This document shows, piece by piece, positions 1 through 7,856 of a stretch of 47,932 bases of DNA. The notes under the pieces are model-generated. The model was given only the letters and a program-made list of their open reading frames with translations. It was not told the DNA's origin and ran no database searches. The position numbers and the translations under genes were made by a program. Location: contig NZ_BPFA01000037.1 of the NCBI RefSeq assembly GCF_019655055.1, forward strand, positions 1 to 47,932, given 5' to 3'. Origin of the DNA: Shewanella sp. MBTL60-112-B2. Lineage in GTDB: Bacteria; Pseudomonadota; Gammaproteobacteria; Enterobacterales; Shewanellaceae. Every line of letters begins with the position of its first letter. Position 1 is the first letter of the stretch.

Positions 1-160
1 GATTATAGGATGCTCAATGAGGTCCTTAGCTAACAGTGTATACGGTGCCTATGGGGCCATTAATGTTAGTGAGCTACAGACGGTGCGGCATTTCTTCGCA
101 GTTGCGATTGAGTCGGCCACAATACTTTATAAATATATTGCTTAAGACAAGGATATACCC

Positions 161-601
161 ATGAGAAATTACGACCTAACACCACTATACCGCAGCGCTA
201 TTGGATTTGATCGTTTAGCACAGCTTGCTGAGCATGCCGCATCGAACAAAGCGAATTCTGGTTACCCGCCTTATAACATCGAACTGATTAATGAGCATCG
301 CTACCGCATTACTATGGCTGTTGCTGGCTTTTCGATGCAGGAACTTGATATTACAAGCGAAGGCGATAAGTTGTTAGTTAAAGGCACCAAAGCTGAATCG
401 ACTGATGAGCGTAAATATCTTTACCAAGGTATTGCTGAGCGTGGTTTTGAGCGTACATTCCAGCTTGCAGATTATGTCACTGTGATTGGCGCAGATCTTG
501 AAAATGGCTTGCTTAATATCGATCTTAAGCGCGAAATTCCAGAAGCGATGAAGCCACGAAAAATTGAAATTGGTGGCACTAGAATACTTGATGCAGAGTA
601 A
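161..601 (+). CDS. ibpA: Small heat-shock protein IbpA (Hsp20 family)
   Basis: ATP-independent holdase chaperone that binds unfolding proteins in the cytoplasm and passes them to DnaK/ClpB. The 146-residue protein closely follows E. coli IbpA: the N-terminal RNYDLTPLYRSAIGFDRL block, the YPPYNIELINEHRYRI start of the alpha-crystallin domain, the conserved YLYQGIAERGFERTFQL segment, and a C-terminal KIEI motif of the I-x-I type used for oligomer contacts. The start is supported by AAGGA at 149-153, seven bases before the ATG. It is monocistronic, closed by the terminator at 631-655. Heat-shock (sigma-32) control is expected for the family, but I could not pick out a convincing sigma-32 promoter in the 160 bases before it. 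Confidence 0.95.
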   Translation: MRNYDLTPLYRSAIGFDRLAQLAEHAASNKANSGYPPYNIELINEHRYRITMAVAGFSMQELDITSEGDKLLVKGTKAESTDERKYLYQGIAERGFERTFQLADYVTVIGADLENGLLNIDLKREIPEAMKPRKIEIGGTRILDAE

Positions 602-630
602 TCTCAATTAAGAATTAGAAACGAAGTTAA

Positions 631-655
631 AAAGGGAGCCAATCGGCTCCCTTTT
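631..655. terminator. Bidirectional intrinsic terminator between ibpA and ilvH
   Basis: Perfect 10-bp stem (AAAGGGAGCC / GGCTCCCTTT) with an AATC loop. It has T residues on the plus side and A residues on the other, so it can serve both converging genes. Confidence 0.9.
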
Positions 656-675
656 GCTACTTCTGCTATATGGCT

Positions 676-1170
676 CTAGGCTTTCATTGCTTTTTCGCCA
701 CGTGCTAAACCTACTACACCAGAGCGGGAGATCTCAACGACCTTAGTAAATTCTGCTAACGCTGCAATACAAGCATCGAGTTTCTCACTGGTTCCAATAA
801 GCTGTACTGTATAGAGACTCTGCGTCACATCAACAATTTGACCACGGAAAATATCAGCTAAGCGTTTTACCTCTTCACGATTGTCACCGTGAGCCTTTAC
901 TTTAATAAGTGCTAGTTCACGCTCAACATGGGCTGACTCGGTAATATTCGATACCTTGAGTACATCAATTAGTTTATGTAATTGCTTTTCTATCTGCTCT
1001 AAAACATATTCATCAGCGTTGACCGTAACGGTAAGGCGCGAAAGTGTCATGTCTTCAGTTGGCGCAACAGTTAGTGTTTCGATGTTATAGCCGCGTTGAG
1101 AGAAAAGGCCAACAACTCGTGAAAGGGCGCCGGGTTGGTTTTCAAGTAATACACATATAATTCGACGCAT
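676..1170 (-). CDS. ilvH: Acetolactate synthase small (regulatory) subunit
   Basis: Regulatory subunit of acetohydroxyacid synthase III, which commits pyruvate to valine/leucine and pyruvate plus 2-ketobutyrate to isoleucine. The 164 residues match E. coli IlvH in length and sequence: an N-terminal ACT domain (about 4-75, starting RRIICVLLENQPGALSRV, the valine-binding element of the family) and the C-terminal domain ending RSGVVGLARG. Its ATG overlaps the stop codon of ilvI by one base (TAATG on the minus strand), so the two subunits are translationally coupled. Terminated at 631-655. Confidence 0.96.
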   Translation of the reverse strand: MRRIICVLLENQPGALSRVVGLFSQRGYNIETLTVAPTEDMTLSRLTVTVNADEYVLEQIEKQLHKLIDVLKVSNITESAHVERELALIKVKAHGDNREEVKRLADIFRGQIVDVTQSLYTVQLIGTSEKLDACIAALAEFTKVVEISRSGVVGLARGEKAMKA

Positions 1171-2891
1171 TAGCTTTTCTCCGTTTTGCTAAGCCACATT
1201 TCGTTCATCGCTCCACCGCGGATCTGCATTGGGTGAACGTGCTCAGTTTCATCAACGTGGATATCCATAAAGACCAGCTTGTCTTTCATGCTAAGGGCTT
1301 TTTTAAGACCATCCTCTAACTCTGCAGGGTTGCTAATTGTCATACCTACATGGCCATAAGCTTCAGAGATTTTGGCAAAGTCTGGTACAGAATCCATATA
1401 AGATTGAGAGTGACGACCAGCGTAGATCATATCCTGCCACTGCTTCACCATACCTAAGAAGTGATTGTTCAAGTTGATGATAATGACAGGGATATCATAT
1501 TGCAGTGCTGTTGAAAGCTCCTGAATATTCATTTGTATTGAGCCATCACCAGTGACGCAAATTACTGTCTCGTCAGGTTTCGCCAGCTTAACGCCTAGAG
1601 CTGCGGGTAAACCAAAGCCCATAGTGCCTAGACCACCTGAGTTGATCCAGCGTCTTGGTTTATTGAATGGGTAATACAGTGCAGCAAACATCTGATGCTG
1701 ACCAACATCAGAGGTTACGTATGCATCGCCGTTAGTCAGTTTGTGAACCGCCTCGATAACTTCTTGTGGCTTAATTTTCTTGTCGTTAGTTGAGTACGCT
1801 AAGCTATCACGTGCACGCCACTTAGCAATATCACTCCACCATTGATCGTTAGCACTAGGATCTGTAATACCGTAGTCATTAGTTTCAATATGCTTGAGCA
1901 TCTCGTCTAAGACTTTTTCAGCAGAACCCACAATTGGGATATCGACTCGAATGGTTTTTGAGATCGAGGAGGGGTCGATATCGATATGTAAAATTTTAGC
2001 GTTAGGGCAGTACTTTTCGACATTATTGGTCGTACGATCATCAAATCGTACACCAATACCGAAAATAAGGTCGCTATTATGCATCGTCATATTGGCTTCG
2101 TAACAGCCATGCATACCTAACATGCCAACACTGTTTTTGTGAGTGCCAGGAAAGGCGCCTAAACCCATGAGTGTACTAACAACAGGGATCCCAAGTTTTT
2201 CAGATAGCGCTAAAATTTGTGCGTCGCAGCCTGATATAACCGCGCCACCACCGACATAAAGTACGGGTTTCTTGGCTTGTAACAGCGCTTGTAGACCTCG
2301 ACGAACCTGGCCTTTATGGCCTGAAGTCGTCGGGTTATATGAGCGCATGCTGATATCTTCAGGATATTGATAGTCGTGTAATATCGCAGGGTTCATACAG
2401 TCTTTTGGTACATCGACAACAACGGGACCAGGTCGGCCACTAGAGGCGATGTAAAAGGCTTTCTTAAGAATGGCTGGAATATCTCTAGGATCGGTTACTA
2501 AGAAGCTGTGCTTAACAACGGGTCTTGAAATACCGATCATATCGCACTCTTGGAATGCGTCATTACCAATTAAATTGCTGGGAACCTGGCCTGAAATAAC
2601 CACTAAAGGAATTGAATCCATATAGGCAGTTGCAATACCAGTAATGGTATTGGTGGCACCTGGCCCAGAGGTTACGAGTACAACACCTACTTCGCCAGTT
2701 GCACGAGCATAACCATCGGCCATGTGTACGGCGGCTTGTTCGTGACGGACTAGAATGTGTTCAATCTTGGATTTTTCGTGTAGGGCATCATAGATATCCA
2801 GTACGGAGCCGCCTGGATAGCCAAAAATATGTTTAACACCTTCATCAATAAGAGAACGGACAACCATGCTGGCGCCTGATAACTTCTCCAT
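1170..2891 (-). CDS. ilvI: Acetolactate synthase large (catalytic) subunit
   Basis: Catalytic subunit of acetohydroxyacid synthase, dependent on thiamine diphosphate, FAD and Mg2+. At 573 residues it has the usual length. The catalytic glutamate of the ThDP fold is E51 in VRHEQAAVHMADGYARATG, and the ThDP-metal motif GDGS..N lies in VTGDGSIQMNIQELSTAL. A good ribosome site (AGGAAG, minus strand 2901-2896) sits five bases before the ATG. It is first gene of an ilvI-ilvH operon. The partner ilvH identifies it as the ilvIH pair rather than ilvBN or ilvGM, although isozyme assignment by sequence alone is not absolute. The 5' region carries short repeats described separately. I see no branched-chain-residue leader peptide there. 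Confidence 0.95.
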   Translation of the reverse strand: MEKLSGASMVVRSLIDEGVKHIFGYPGGSVLDIYDALHEKSKIEHILVRHEQAAVHMADGYARATGEVGVVLVTSGPGATNTITGIATAYMDSIPLVVISGQVPSNLIGNDAFQECDMIGISRPVVKHSFLVTDPRDIPAILKKAFYIASSGRPGPVVVDVPKDCMNPAILHDYQYPEDISMRSYNPTTSGHKGQVRRGLQALLQAKKPVLYVGGGAVISGCDAQILALSEKLGIPVVSTLMGLGAFPGTHKNSVGMLGMHGCYEANMTMHNSDLIFGIGVRFDDRTTNNVEKYCPNAKILHIDIDPSSISKTIRVDIPIVGSAEKVLDEMLKHIETNDYGITDPSANDQWWSDIAKWRARDSLAYSTNDKKIKPQEVIEAVHKLTNGDAYVTSDVGQHQMFAALYYPFNKPRRWINSGGLGTMGFGLPAALGVKLAKPDETVICVTGDGSIQMNIQELSTALQYDIPVIIINLNNHFLGMVKQWQDMIYAGRHSQSYMDSVPDFAKISEAYGHVGMTISNPAELEDGLKKALSMKDKLVFMDIHVDETEHVHPMQIRGGAMNEMWLSKTEKS

Positions 2892-3239
2892 AGTACTTCC
2901 TCTTAAGTTACCGCGACGGTATGCAGTATCTTGCTACAGCGACGGTAATCGCTCTAATAATTAAGCTCAGACGGTAATCTTTGCTCGCTAAATAGCCATT
3001 TAATCTTAGATAAGGATTAAAACGCAAACGAGTTGCTCGGCAAACACTCAAGCTGAGTGTGTTTTCATCATATAAAACCCATGAGTTATTACAAGTGCTT
3101 AAGAAGAAAAACCGTTCTGAATGAAGAAAATTCATTATTGCTAGCAAAATAGTGAGTTAAGTGAGGGGATGAATGGTTGATATGTCGTTAGCGGCTTGTG
3201 CTTAAAAGTATTGGCTTAGCCGCTAGTTATGTGCACCGA
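2892..3239. other. Gene-free region upstream of ilvI: three GACGGTA repeats and a hairpin
   Basis: No credible gene. GACGGTA occurs at 2915-2921, 2941-2947 and 2970-2976. The first is also the right arm of an inverted repeat, TACCG-CGA-CGGTA (2909-2921). A perfect 7-bp hairpin, ACACTCA-AGC-TGAGTGT, lies at 3044-3060. A looser inverted repeat, TAGCGGC/GCCGCTA, lies at 3189-3225, downstream of the transporter gene. An open frame on the minus strand (2908-3147) has no family features and no leader-peptide character, so I do not annotate it. Confidence 0.6.
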
Positions 3240-4466
3240 TTAATCTAAGGAGACAGTCGGTTCATGGCGACTTAGAAACTGGCAAAAACCGACTAATAGC
3301 ACAGCAGATAACATTAAGGCTGAAAACGGCACCGCAGTGCCTGTATAAAACAGTGCCAATAAAGGCCCCGCTAATGCACCAAAACCAAAACGCAATGTAC
3401 CAATGACAGCTGTCGCGGTTCCGGTCTCTTTTTGAAACTTCATCAGTACAATTGCATCGGCATTAACTGACATAACACCCAAGCAGGCCATTAGCGGCAA
3501 TAACATCATCACGGTAAAGTGATAGCTTAAACCGAGTAGATTAACGCTCAGCAGTGCAATACCTGAAATAGCCCCGAAAAAAGTCGATACCTTAAGCATT
3601 CGTTTGGAGCCGTACCGGCCCACTATTTTACTGTTGACCACGTTAGCCAGCATTAAAGCACCAACATTGGTACTAAAAAGAATCGCGAACAGTGACTTGT
3701 CTAAACCAAACACTTCCATATAAACGAATGGAGAAGCTGTTAGATAACAAAAAAAGGCAAATGAGGTGAGTACACCGCTGGCGATATTGAGCTTTACGCC
3801 TTTTTTTGTAAATACCGTAGCATAGGCGCCAAAAAAAGACTGAGTACTCCGGCTGCTTTTGTCTTTATCGCTAGGCATCTTAAGTTTTAGGCTCACCAGC
3901 AGTAATAAAATGAATGCGTAGAAGGCTAGAATAAAGAAGATCAGATGCCAGTCACCAAGCTCTAAAATCAGACTGCCAATACTCGGGGCGATAAGAGGCG
4001 CTAACATCATGATAAGACTGACATAAGACATGCCTTTCGCGGTGTTTTTTCCGTAAAGTTCCTTAATGTAGCCGGGTACCACTACCGTTGCAGCTGCACC
4101 GATAAATGCTTGCAAAAAACGGATAACTAAAAACGACTCAATAGAGGTGACAAAGGCGAGGGCGAGACTACAGAGCATAAACCCCGTTAACCCAACAAGT
4201 ACTAGGCGTTTTCGACCAAATCGATCTGCTAAGGGGCCGAAGCAGAGCATACCGAGTGAATAACCGGCTAAGTAGAGGCTTAGAGACTGTTGCACAAGGG
4301 TGATGTCGGTGTCGAAGCTAGATGCTAGTGTCGCCATTGCTGGCAGGTACATGTCAATAGCAAGCGGGGTGATAGCGACAATGGCCGATAACATCGGGAT
4401 CAACAAAGCCAAACTCACGCCGAATGCTTGTTTGTTGATGTATTGACTATTGGATGAGTTGTTCAA
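3240..4466 (-). CDS. Bcr/CflA family multidrug efflux MFS transporter
   Basis: Proton-driven drug exporter of the 12-TM DHA1 group in the inner membrane. The 408 residues show the family signature IDMYLPAM at the end of TM1 (about 37-44), MFS motif A as GPLADRFGRKRL (78-89, with D81, R82, G84 and R85), and a GYIKELYG segment in the TM4-5 region. Start choice: TTG at 4466, with AGAGG (minus strand 4476-4472) at good spacing. The next in-frame ATG would delete part of TM1. Single gene, divergent from the lipoprotein gene at 4949. The substrate cannot be read from sequence. Relatives export bicyclomycin, chloramphenicol or sulfonamides. Confidence 0.88.
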   Translation of the reverse strand: MNNSSNSQYINKQAFGVSLALLIPMLSAIVAITPLAIDMYLPAMATLASSFDTDITLVQQSLSLYLAGYSLGMLCFGPLADRFGRKRLVLVGLTGFMLCSLALAFVTSIESFLVIRFLQAFIGAAATVVVPGYIKELYGKNTAKGMSYVSLIMMLAPLIAPSIGSLILELGDWHLIFFILAFYAFILLLLVSLKLKMPSDKDKSSRSTQSFFGAYATVFTKKGVKLNIASGVLTSFAFFCYLTASPFVYMEVFGLDKSLFAILFSTNVGALMLANVVNSKIVGRYGSKRMLKVSTFFGAISGIALLSVNLLGLSYHFTVMMLLPLMACLGVMSVNADAIVLMKFQKETGTATAVIGTLRFGFGALAGPLLALFYTGTAVPFSALMLSAVLLVGFCQFLSRHEPTVSLD

Positions 4467-4810
4467 AAAGACCTCTATAAAATACGGCTAATCTACGGAT
4501 TAAATTGACCTTAGGTTCTGCCATCACTGAGTTACCGATTTTTGAAGGTAACAGGCTTTGGAATAGCTTAACTTGACGTTAAATAAGGTGTAATGCTTCT
4601 GGTAGTGCTTACATTGCCGACCAAAGCAGTAACCGCTTTGGCGAATGAAAGGAGCCCTTTAATTGTGCTAAGTATTCAAAGGGGCAGATGCAATTATAGT
4701 AGCGTTTTAAACTCAAGAATCAATCCTAAGTCGACCTTAATTTAAAACCTGAACAATTCAATTTGTAAGCAAACGCGTCCTGCACCTTATATGAGCTTGC
4801 TATTCGTTGC

Positions 4811-4850
4811 ATGTCACTTAAATGTCTTTTATTTGTCATCTTCATGTCTT
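4811..4850 (+). promoter_or_regulatory. Putative PhoB box: four direct repeats with 11-bp period
   Basis: Four 7-mers, ATGTCAC (4811), ATGTCTT (4822), TTGTCAT (4833) and ATGTCTT (4844), are spaced exactly 11 bp apart. The PhoB site is known to be built of CTGTCAT-like 7-mers separated by 4-bp A/T-rich linkers, and here three linkers (TTAA, TTAT, CTTC) have that length. TAGTTT at 4861-4866 could be the -10 about ten bases further on. The array lies about 100 bp before the lipoprotein start at 4949 and points towards it. Confidence 0.75.
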
Positions 4851-4867
4851 TAATTATTTCTAGTTTA

Positions 4868-4883
4868 CTCGTTTTAAAACGAG
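4868..4883. promoter_or_regulatory. 16-bp perfect palindrome CTCGTTTTAAAACGAG
   Basis: Lies between the PhoB-like array and the ribosome site of the lipoprotein gene, probably inside its 5' untranslated region. It could be an operator or a small RNA hairpin. No regulator can be named. Confidence 0.4.
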
Positions 4884-4948
4884 CAGTGAGCTCATTGCAC
4901 AGGTTAAGAGTTAACAGGCTCACAAAAAAGATGATTAAAGGAATAATA

Positions 4949-6820
4949 ATGAACAAAAAGCTGAAGTTGATCCCTCTTTTAGTGGGCGCTTGCTGGGTAA
5001 CGGCTTGTAGTGATGATGGCGAGCAGGGGTTGGCAGGCACTGATGGCTTAAATGCTCTCTCCTCTCAGTCAGCACTTACCATTGGGCATGAGCAATGCGC
5101 TTTAGGCGGACAATTACTGACAAGCGGCATAGATTTAAATGCTAATGGAAGCTTGGATCCTGAAGAGGTGAACAGCGCCCAGACTCAATACTTATGTAAT
5201 CAATCAGCGGGACAGTTAACAGCGACCCTTATTGGCCGTTATCAAAGTGAGGTTTATGGCTTAAGTGCGGCAGAGATTGTTGATTATCATGTAACATCCC
5301 AACGAATTTTTGTCGTAAATTCCAAAAGCGGTAAGGTCGATGTAATACAAGCATCAGGGCTAAACTTAGACGATTCAGTGACAGATTCAGGGGCTCTAGC
5401 ACTCAATAATCTGACTAAGGTCACAGAAGTTGATGTTGCTACAGATCTTGCGCTGCAAAGATTAGGTGGAGTCAACAGCCTGAGTGTCTATGGAGATCTG
5501 CTGGCCGTTGCAATAGAGTGTGCAGACGATAAAGGTAACAGTAAACAAGGTCGTGGATATGTAGCCTTTTATCGATTAGATGATAGTGGCGAAGCGGAGC
5601 TTATCCAGCAAGTTGAAGTAGGTTACTTGCCGGATAATGTCACCTTTAATCGAGATGGTTCGCTGTTGCTAGTCGCTAACGAGGGTGAGCCAAATTCAGC
5701 TTACACAGTTGATCCTGAAGGAAGTATTTCAATCATTGCCATAATTGATGCAATACCCCAGTCGACGGCAACTGAACTGAGCTTTAGCGAGTTTAACCTA
5801 GGTGCAGCAAGAGAAACTGAAATTAGCTCACTAATTAAGATTAACGGCCCTAGTGCAAGTGTTGCTCAAGATCTTGAACCTGAATACATTGCAGTTAGTG
5901 AAGATAATCATAAAGCTTATGTTTCATTGCAAGAAAACAATGCCATTGCTGTTGTTGATTTGAACAGTATGCGCATAGAGTCAATTTTGGCTTTAGGGCT
6001 TAAAGATTATGGCTTAGAGCAGAACAAGATTGATGCCAGCGATAAAGATGGTCAAGTTAACTTCGTTGCCTATAAGGGCGTTTATGGTATGTACCAGCCC
6101 GATACGATACAAAGTTATCAATGGAAAGGGGCTAACTTTATTGTTTCAGCGAATGAAGGTGATGCTAGAGATTATGACGGTTTCTCTGAAGAAGTTAGGG
6201 CTGATGACTTGACGTTAGACGCAGCACATCCACAATTTACTGCCGCACAAGATAAAACTCAGCTCGGACGTCTAAAAGTGACGACGAGTATGGGAGATAC
6301 TGATAACGACGGAGATATGGATCAGATAGTCAGTTATGGTGCTCGTTCTTTCTCTATTTGGGACGAACAAGGTAATATCGTGTTTGATTCAGCGTCAGAC
6401 TTTTCAAGGATCACAGCTGCTGTGCTAGGTGATAACTTCAATAATAATAACGATGAGAATAAAGGTGACAGCCGAAGTGATGATAAAGCCCATGAGCCTG
6501 AAGCCTTAGCTTTAGGTAAAATAGCTGATAAACATTATGCGTTTATCGGGCTTGAGCGAAATGGTGGCTTCATGATTTATGATATCAGTAACCCTTTCGC
6601 TGTGAGTTTTGTCGATTACGTGGTTAATCGTGATTTTGATACCGAATTTGAAATCGATGGTGACACGGGTGAAGTCATCGGTGATGCGACGCTTGCAGGG
6701 GATCTTGGGCCTGAAGGAATGAAGTTTATTTCAGCAAAAAACAGCCCAACAGCTCAACCTTTATTAGTGATAGGCAATGAAGTCAGTGGCACAACCAGTG
6801 TTTATGGACTGAGTCTTTAA
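4949..6820 (+). CDS. Choice-of-anchor I family lipoprotein (esterase/phosphatase-like propeller)
   Basis: Predicted secreted lipoprotein of 623 residues. The start at 4949 is set by AAAGGA at 4937-4942. It gives a signal peptide MNKKLKLIPLLVGACWVTAC, with C20 the probable lipid cysteine (followed by SDDG). An upstream in-frame ATG at 4811 lies inside the PhoB-like box and is rejected. Residues about 21-95 form a short Gly-rich plus GLD-N-NG-L domain as seen at the N-terminus of many Shewanella surface proteins (DUF7151-like). The rest matches the choice-of-anchor I family: YGMYQPDT (379-386), NEGDARDYDGF (402-412), LGRLKVTT, YGARSFSIWD and PEALALG. Relatives are often labelled alkaline-phosphatase-like, and catalysis is unproven. 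The upstream PhoB-like box suggests phosphate-starvation control. Confidence 0.82.
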   Translation: MNKKLKLIPLLVGACWVTACSDDGEQGLAGTDGLNALSSQSALTIGHEQCALGGQLLTSGIDLNANGSLDPEEVNSAQTQYLCNQSAGQLTATLIGRYQSEVYGLSAAEIVDYHVTSQRIFVVNSKSGKVDVIQASGLNLDDSVTDSGALALNNLTKVTEVDVATDLALQRLGGVNSLSVYGDLLAVAIECADDKGNSKQGRGYVAFYRLDDSGEAELIQQVEVGYLPDNVTFNRDGSLLLVANEGEPNSAYTVDPEGSISIIAIIDAIPQSTATELSFSEFNLGAARETEISSLIKINGPSASVAQDLEPEYIAVSEDNHKAYVSLQENNAIAVVDLNSMRIESILALGLKDYGLEQNKIDASDKDGQVNFVAYKGVYGMYQPDTIQSYQWKGANFIVSANEGDARDYDGFSEEVRADDLTLDAAHPQFTAAQDKTQLGRLKVTTSMGDTDNDGDMDQIVSYGARSFSIWDEQGNIVFDSASDFSRITAAVLGDNFNNNNDENKGDSRSDDKAHEPEALALGKIADKHYAFIGLERNGGFMIYDISNPFAVSFVDYVVNRDFDTEFEIDGDTGEVIGDATLAGDLGPEGMKFISAKNSPTAQPLLVIGNEVSGTTSVYGLSL

Positions 6821-6826
6821 CGGGTT

Positions 6827-7140
6827 ATACCAATCAGTATAAGAAGTTGATCTACTCAGAACGTTTTTTGGCAACTAATTCAAGGCAAATAACTGAAAGA
6901 ATGGTTATTCCCTTGTGAAGCTATTTAACGCAGGAGTAGGCAGCCAAAAACGCTCCAGGATGGCGAGTTTTAGCTGCTCAGCTGCTGCGTTAACGAGCTA
7001 AACCGTAGAACAACTATGCTCTTCACTCGTTGCAAACCACATGGATGTGGTGAATGTCATTAATGCAGGAGCATTTAATGACCTTGCATCAGAACAGCTA
7101 AATTCTCGCTGAGCGACCAAATCTTTATACTGATTGGTAT
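6827..7140. mobile_element. Miniature inverted-repeat transposable element (MITE), 314 bp
   Basis: The ends are perfect 16-bp inverted repeats: ATACCAATCAGTATAA at 6827-6842 and its complement at 7125-7140. The similarity continues imperfectly to about 33 bp (TTGnTC...CTCAG). If the element proper is TACC...GGTA (6828-7139), it is flanked by TTA on both sides (6825-6827 and 7140-7142), a plausible 3-bp target duplication. Internal inverted repeats can fold further: CGTTTTTTGGC (6862) with GCCAAAAACG (6943); CCACAT-GG-ATGTGG (7037-7050); and GTCATTAATGC with GCATTTAATGAC (7056-7082). There is no transposase, so it must be mobilised in trans. Confidence 0.85.
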
Positions 7141-7165
7141 TAATCAATAAATAATAGATAACGCA

Positions 7166-7210
7166 AAATAAAAAACTCCATCACTTCAAAAGTGATGGAG
7201 TTTTTTATTT
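7166..7210. terminator. Strong bidirectional intrinsic terminator
   Basis: Long stem AAAAACTCCATCACT / AGTGATGGAGTTTTT around a short CAAA-centred loop (7187-7190), with A-rich and T-rich flanks. It closes the minus-strand gene at 7264 and probably the lipoprotein gene, from which the MITE now separates it. Confidence 0.93.
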
Positions 7211-7263
7211 TCATCCTAACTAAGCAAAGTGCTGTTGTTAGGACACTCAATAGCGAATTAAGA

Positions 7264-7608
7264 TTAGAAACCGCGAGGTAATTGGCCTTTACCCGCTAGC
7301 TTTTCACGCCAAAGTTCTTTAGGTGTTTTACCACCGCTTTTAGCTGCAGGCTTAGCTGCTTTCTTCGCAGGAGCTTTTTTAGCGGCAGGTTTAGCTGCAA
7401 CAGCCTTTTTCTCCGCTTTAGCTTCAACTGGGGCGCTTTCACCACCGAACTCGGCTAACATCGCTTCTAAATCACTAAAGCGTAAAGACTTACCGCCATC
7501 GATTTTGTACCAGCTACCTTTCTGTTCAATTTTAACAGCTTGGCCATCACGCTGTGTTAGCGCAGCCTCAAGTGTGCTGATAACTTCTTCTTTGGTCAGT
7601 TTTGACAT
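7264..7608 (-). CDS. Small Lys/Ala-rich protein with histone-H1-like tail
   Basis: A 114-residue protein I cannot assign to a characterised family. Residues 1-55 form a small acidic/mixed domain (SKLTKEEVISTLEAALTQRDG and SLRFSDLEAMLAEFGG). Residues about 62-92 are an Ala/Lys/Pro low-complexity stretch with AAKPAAKKAPAKKAAKPA, like histone H1 or bacterial H1-like nucleoid proteins. The end, GKTPKELWREKLAGKGQLPRGF, is less repetitive and looks conserved. Binding to DNA or RNA is a reasonable inference from charge, nothing more. Monocistronic, terminated at 7166-7210, and divergent from the Nif3-like gene with 248 bases between. Confidence 0.75.
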   Translation of the reverse strand: MSKLTKEEVISTLEAALTQRDGQAVKIEQKGSWYKIDGGKSLRFSDLEAMLAEFGGESAPVEAKAEKKAVAAKPAAKKAPAKKAAKPAAKSGGKTPKELWREKLAGKGQLPRGF

Positions 7609-7856
7609 AATAATAACCTGTTTATTTTTGTGTGTACTTGAAGGTTTAAACTGATTTTATCGTTTAATGTACCGTAAAGTCCAATTTTAGCCTTATATGG
7701 CTGTATTTCTATGATGTTTTGAACACTTTAGCGTAAAAAGTGAGTTGAATCGGTGTGCTTTTTGAGCGCTGCCGTAACATTGTTCGGATTGCGTTCAACT
7801 ATTTATTTACACTAACAATAGGTTAAAATACGATTTTTGCTACTCTCGGCGGAATT

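Larger units (their letters stand above)
4467..4948. other. Divergent intergenic region between the exporter and the lipoprotein gene
   Basis: Holds the 5' regions of both divergent genes. The notable contents are the 11-bp-spaced TGTC(A/T) array at 4811-4850 and a 16-bp palindrome at 4868-4883, both given separately. I see nothing gene-like in 4500-4800. Confidence 0.6.
6821..7263. other. Intergenic region filled by a MITE and a terminator
   Basis: No gene. 6827-7140 is the MITE and 7166-7210 the terminator. The remaining 50 bases before the stop of the minus-strand gene at 7264 show nothing recognisable. Confidence 0.75.

Noticed and set aside
102..134. Sigma-70 or sigma-32 promoter for ibpA
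   Set aside because: TTGCGA and nearby TATAAAT are wrongly spaced, and no CCCCAT-like -10 with a proper -35 could be fitted.
3022..3037. PurR-like half-site ACGCAAACG upstream of ilvI
   Set aside because: Only one half matches; the other half departs from the palindrome, and ilvI is not an expected purine-regulated gene.
2908..3147. 79-residue minus-strand frame upstream of ilvI, possible leader peptide
   Set aside because: No run of Leu/Val/Ile codons followed by alternative hairpins and no clear ribosome site; treated as chance.
4811..4948. N-terminal extension of the choice-of-anchor I lipoprotein starting at 4811
   Set aside because: The ATG lies inside the PhoB-like array, and the ribosome site and lipoprotein signal both point to 4949.
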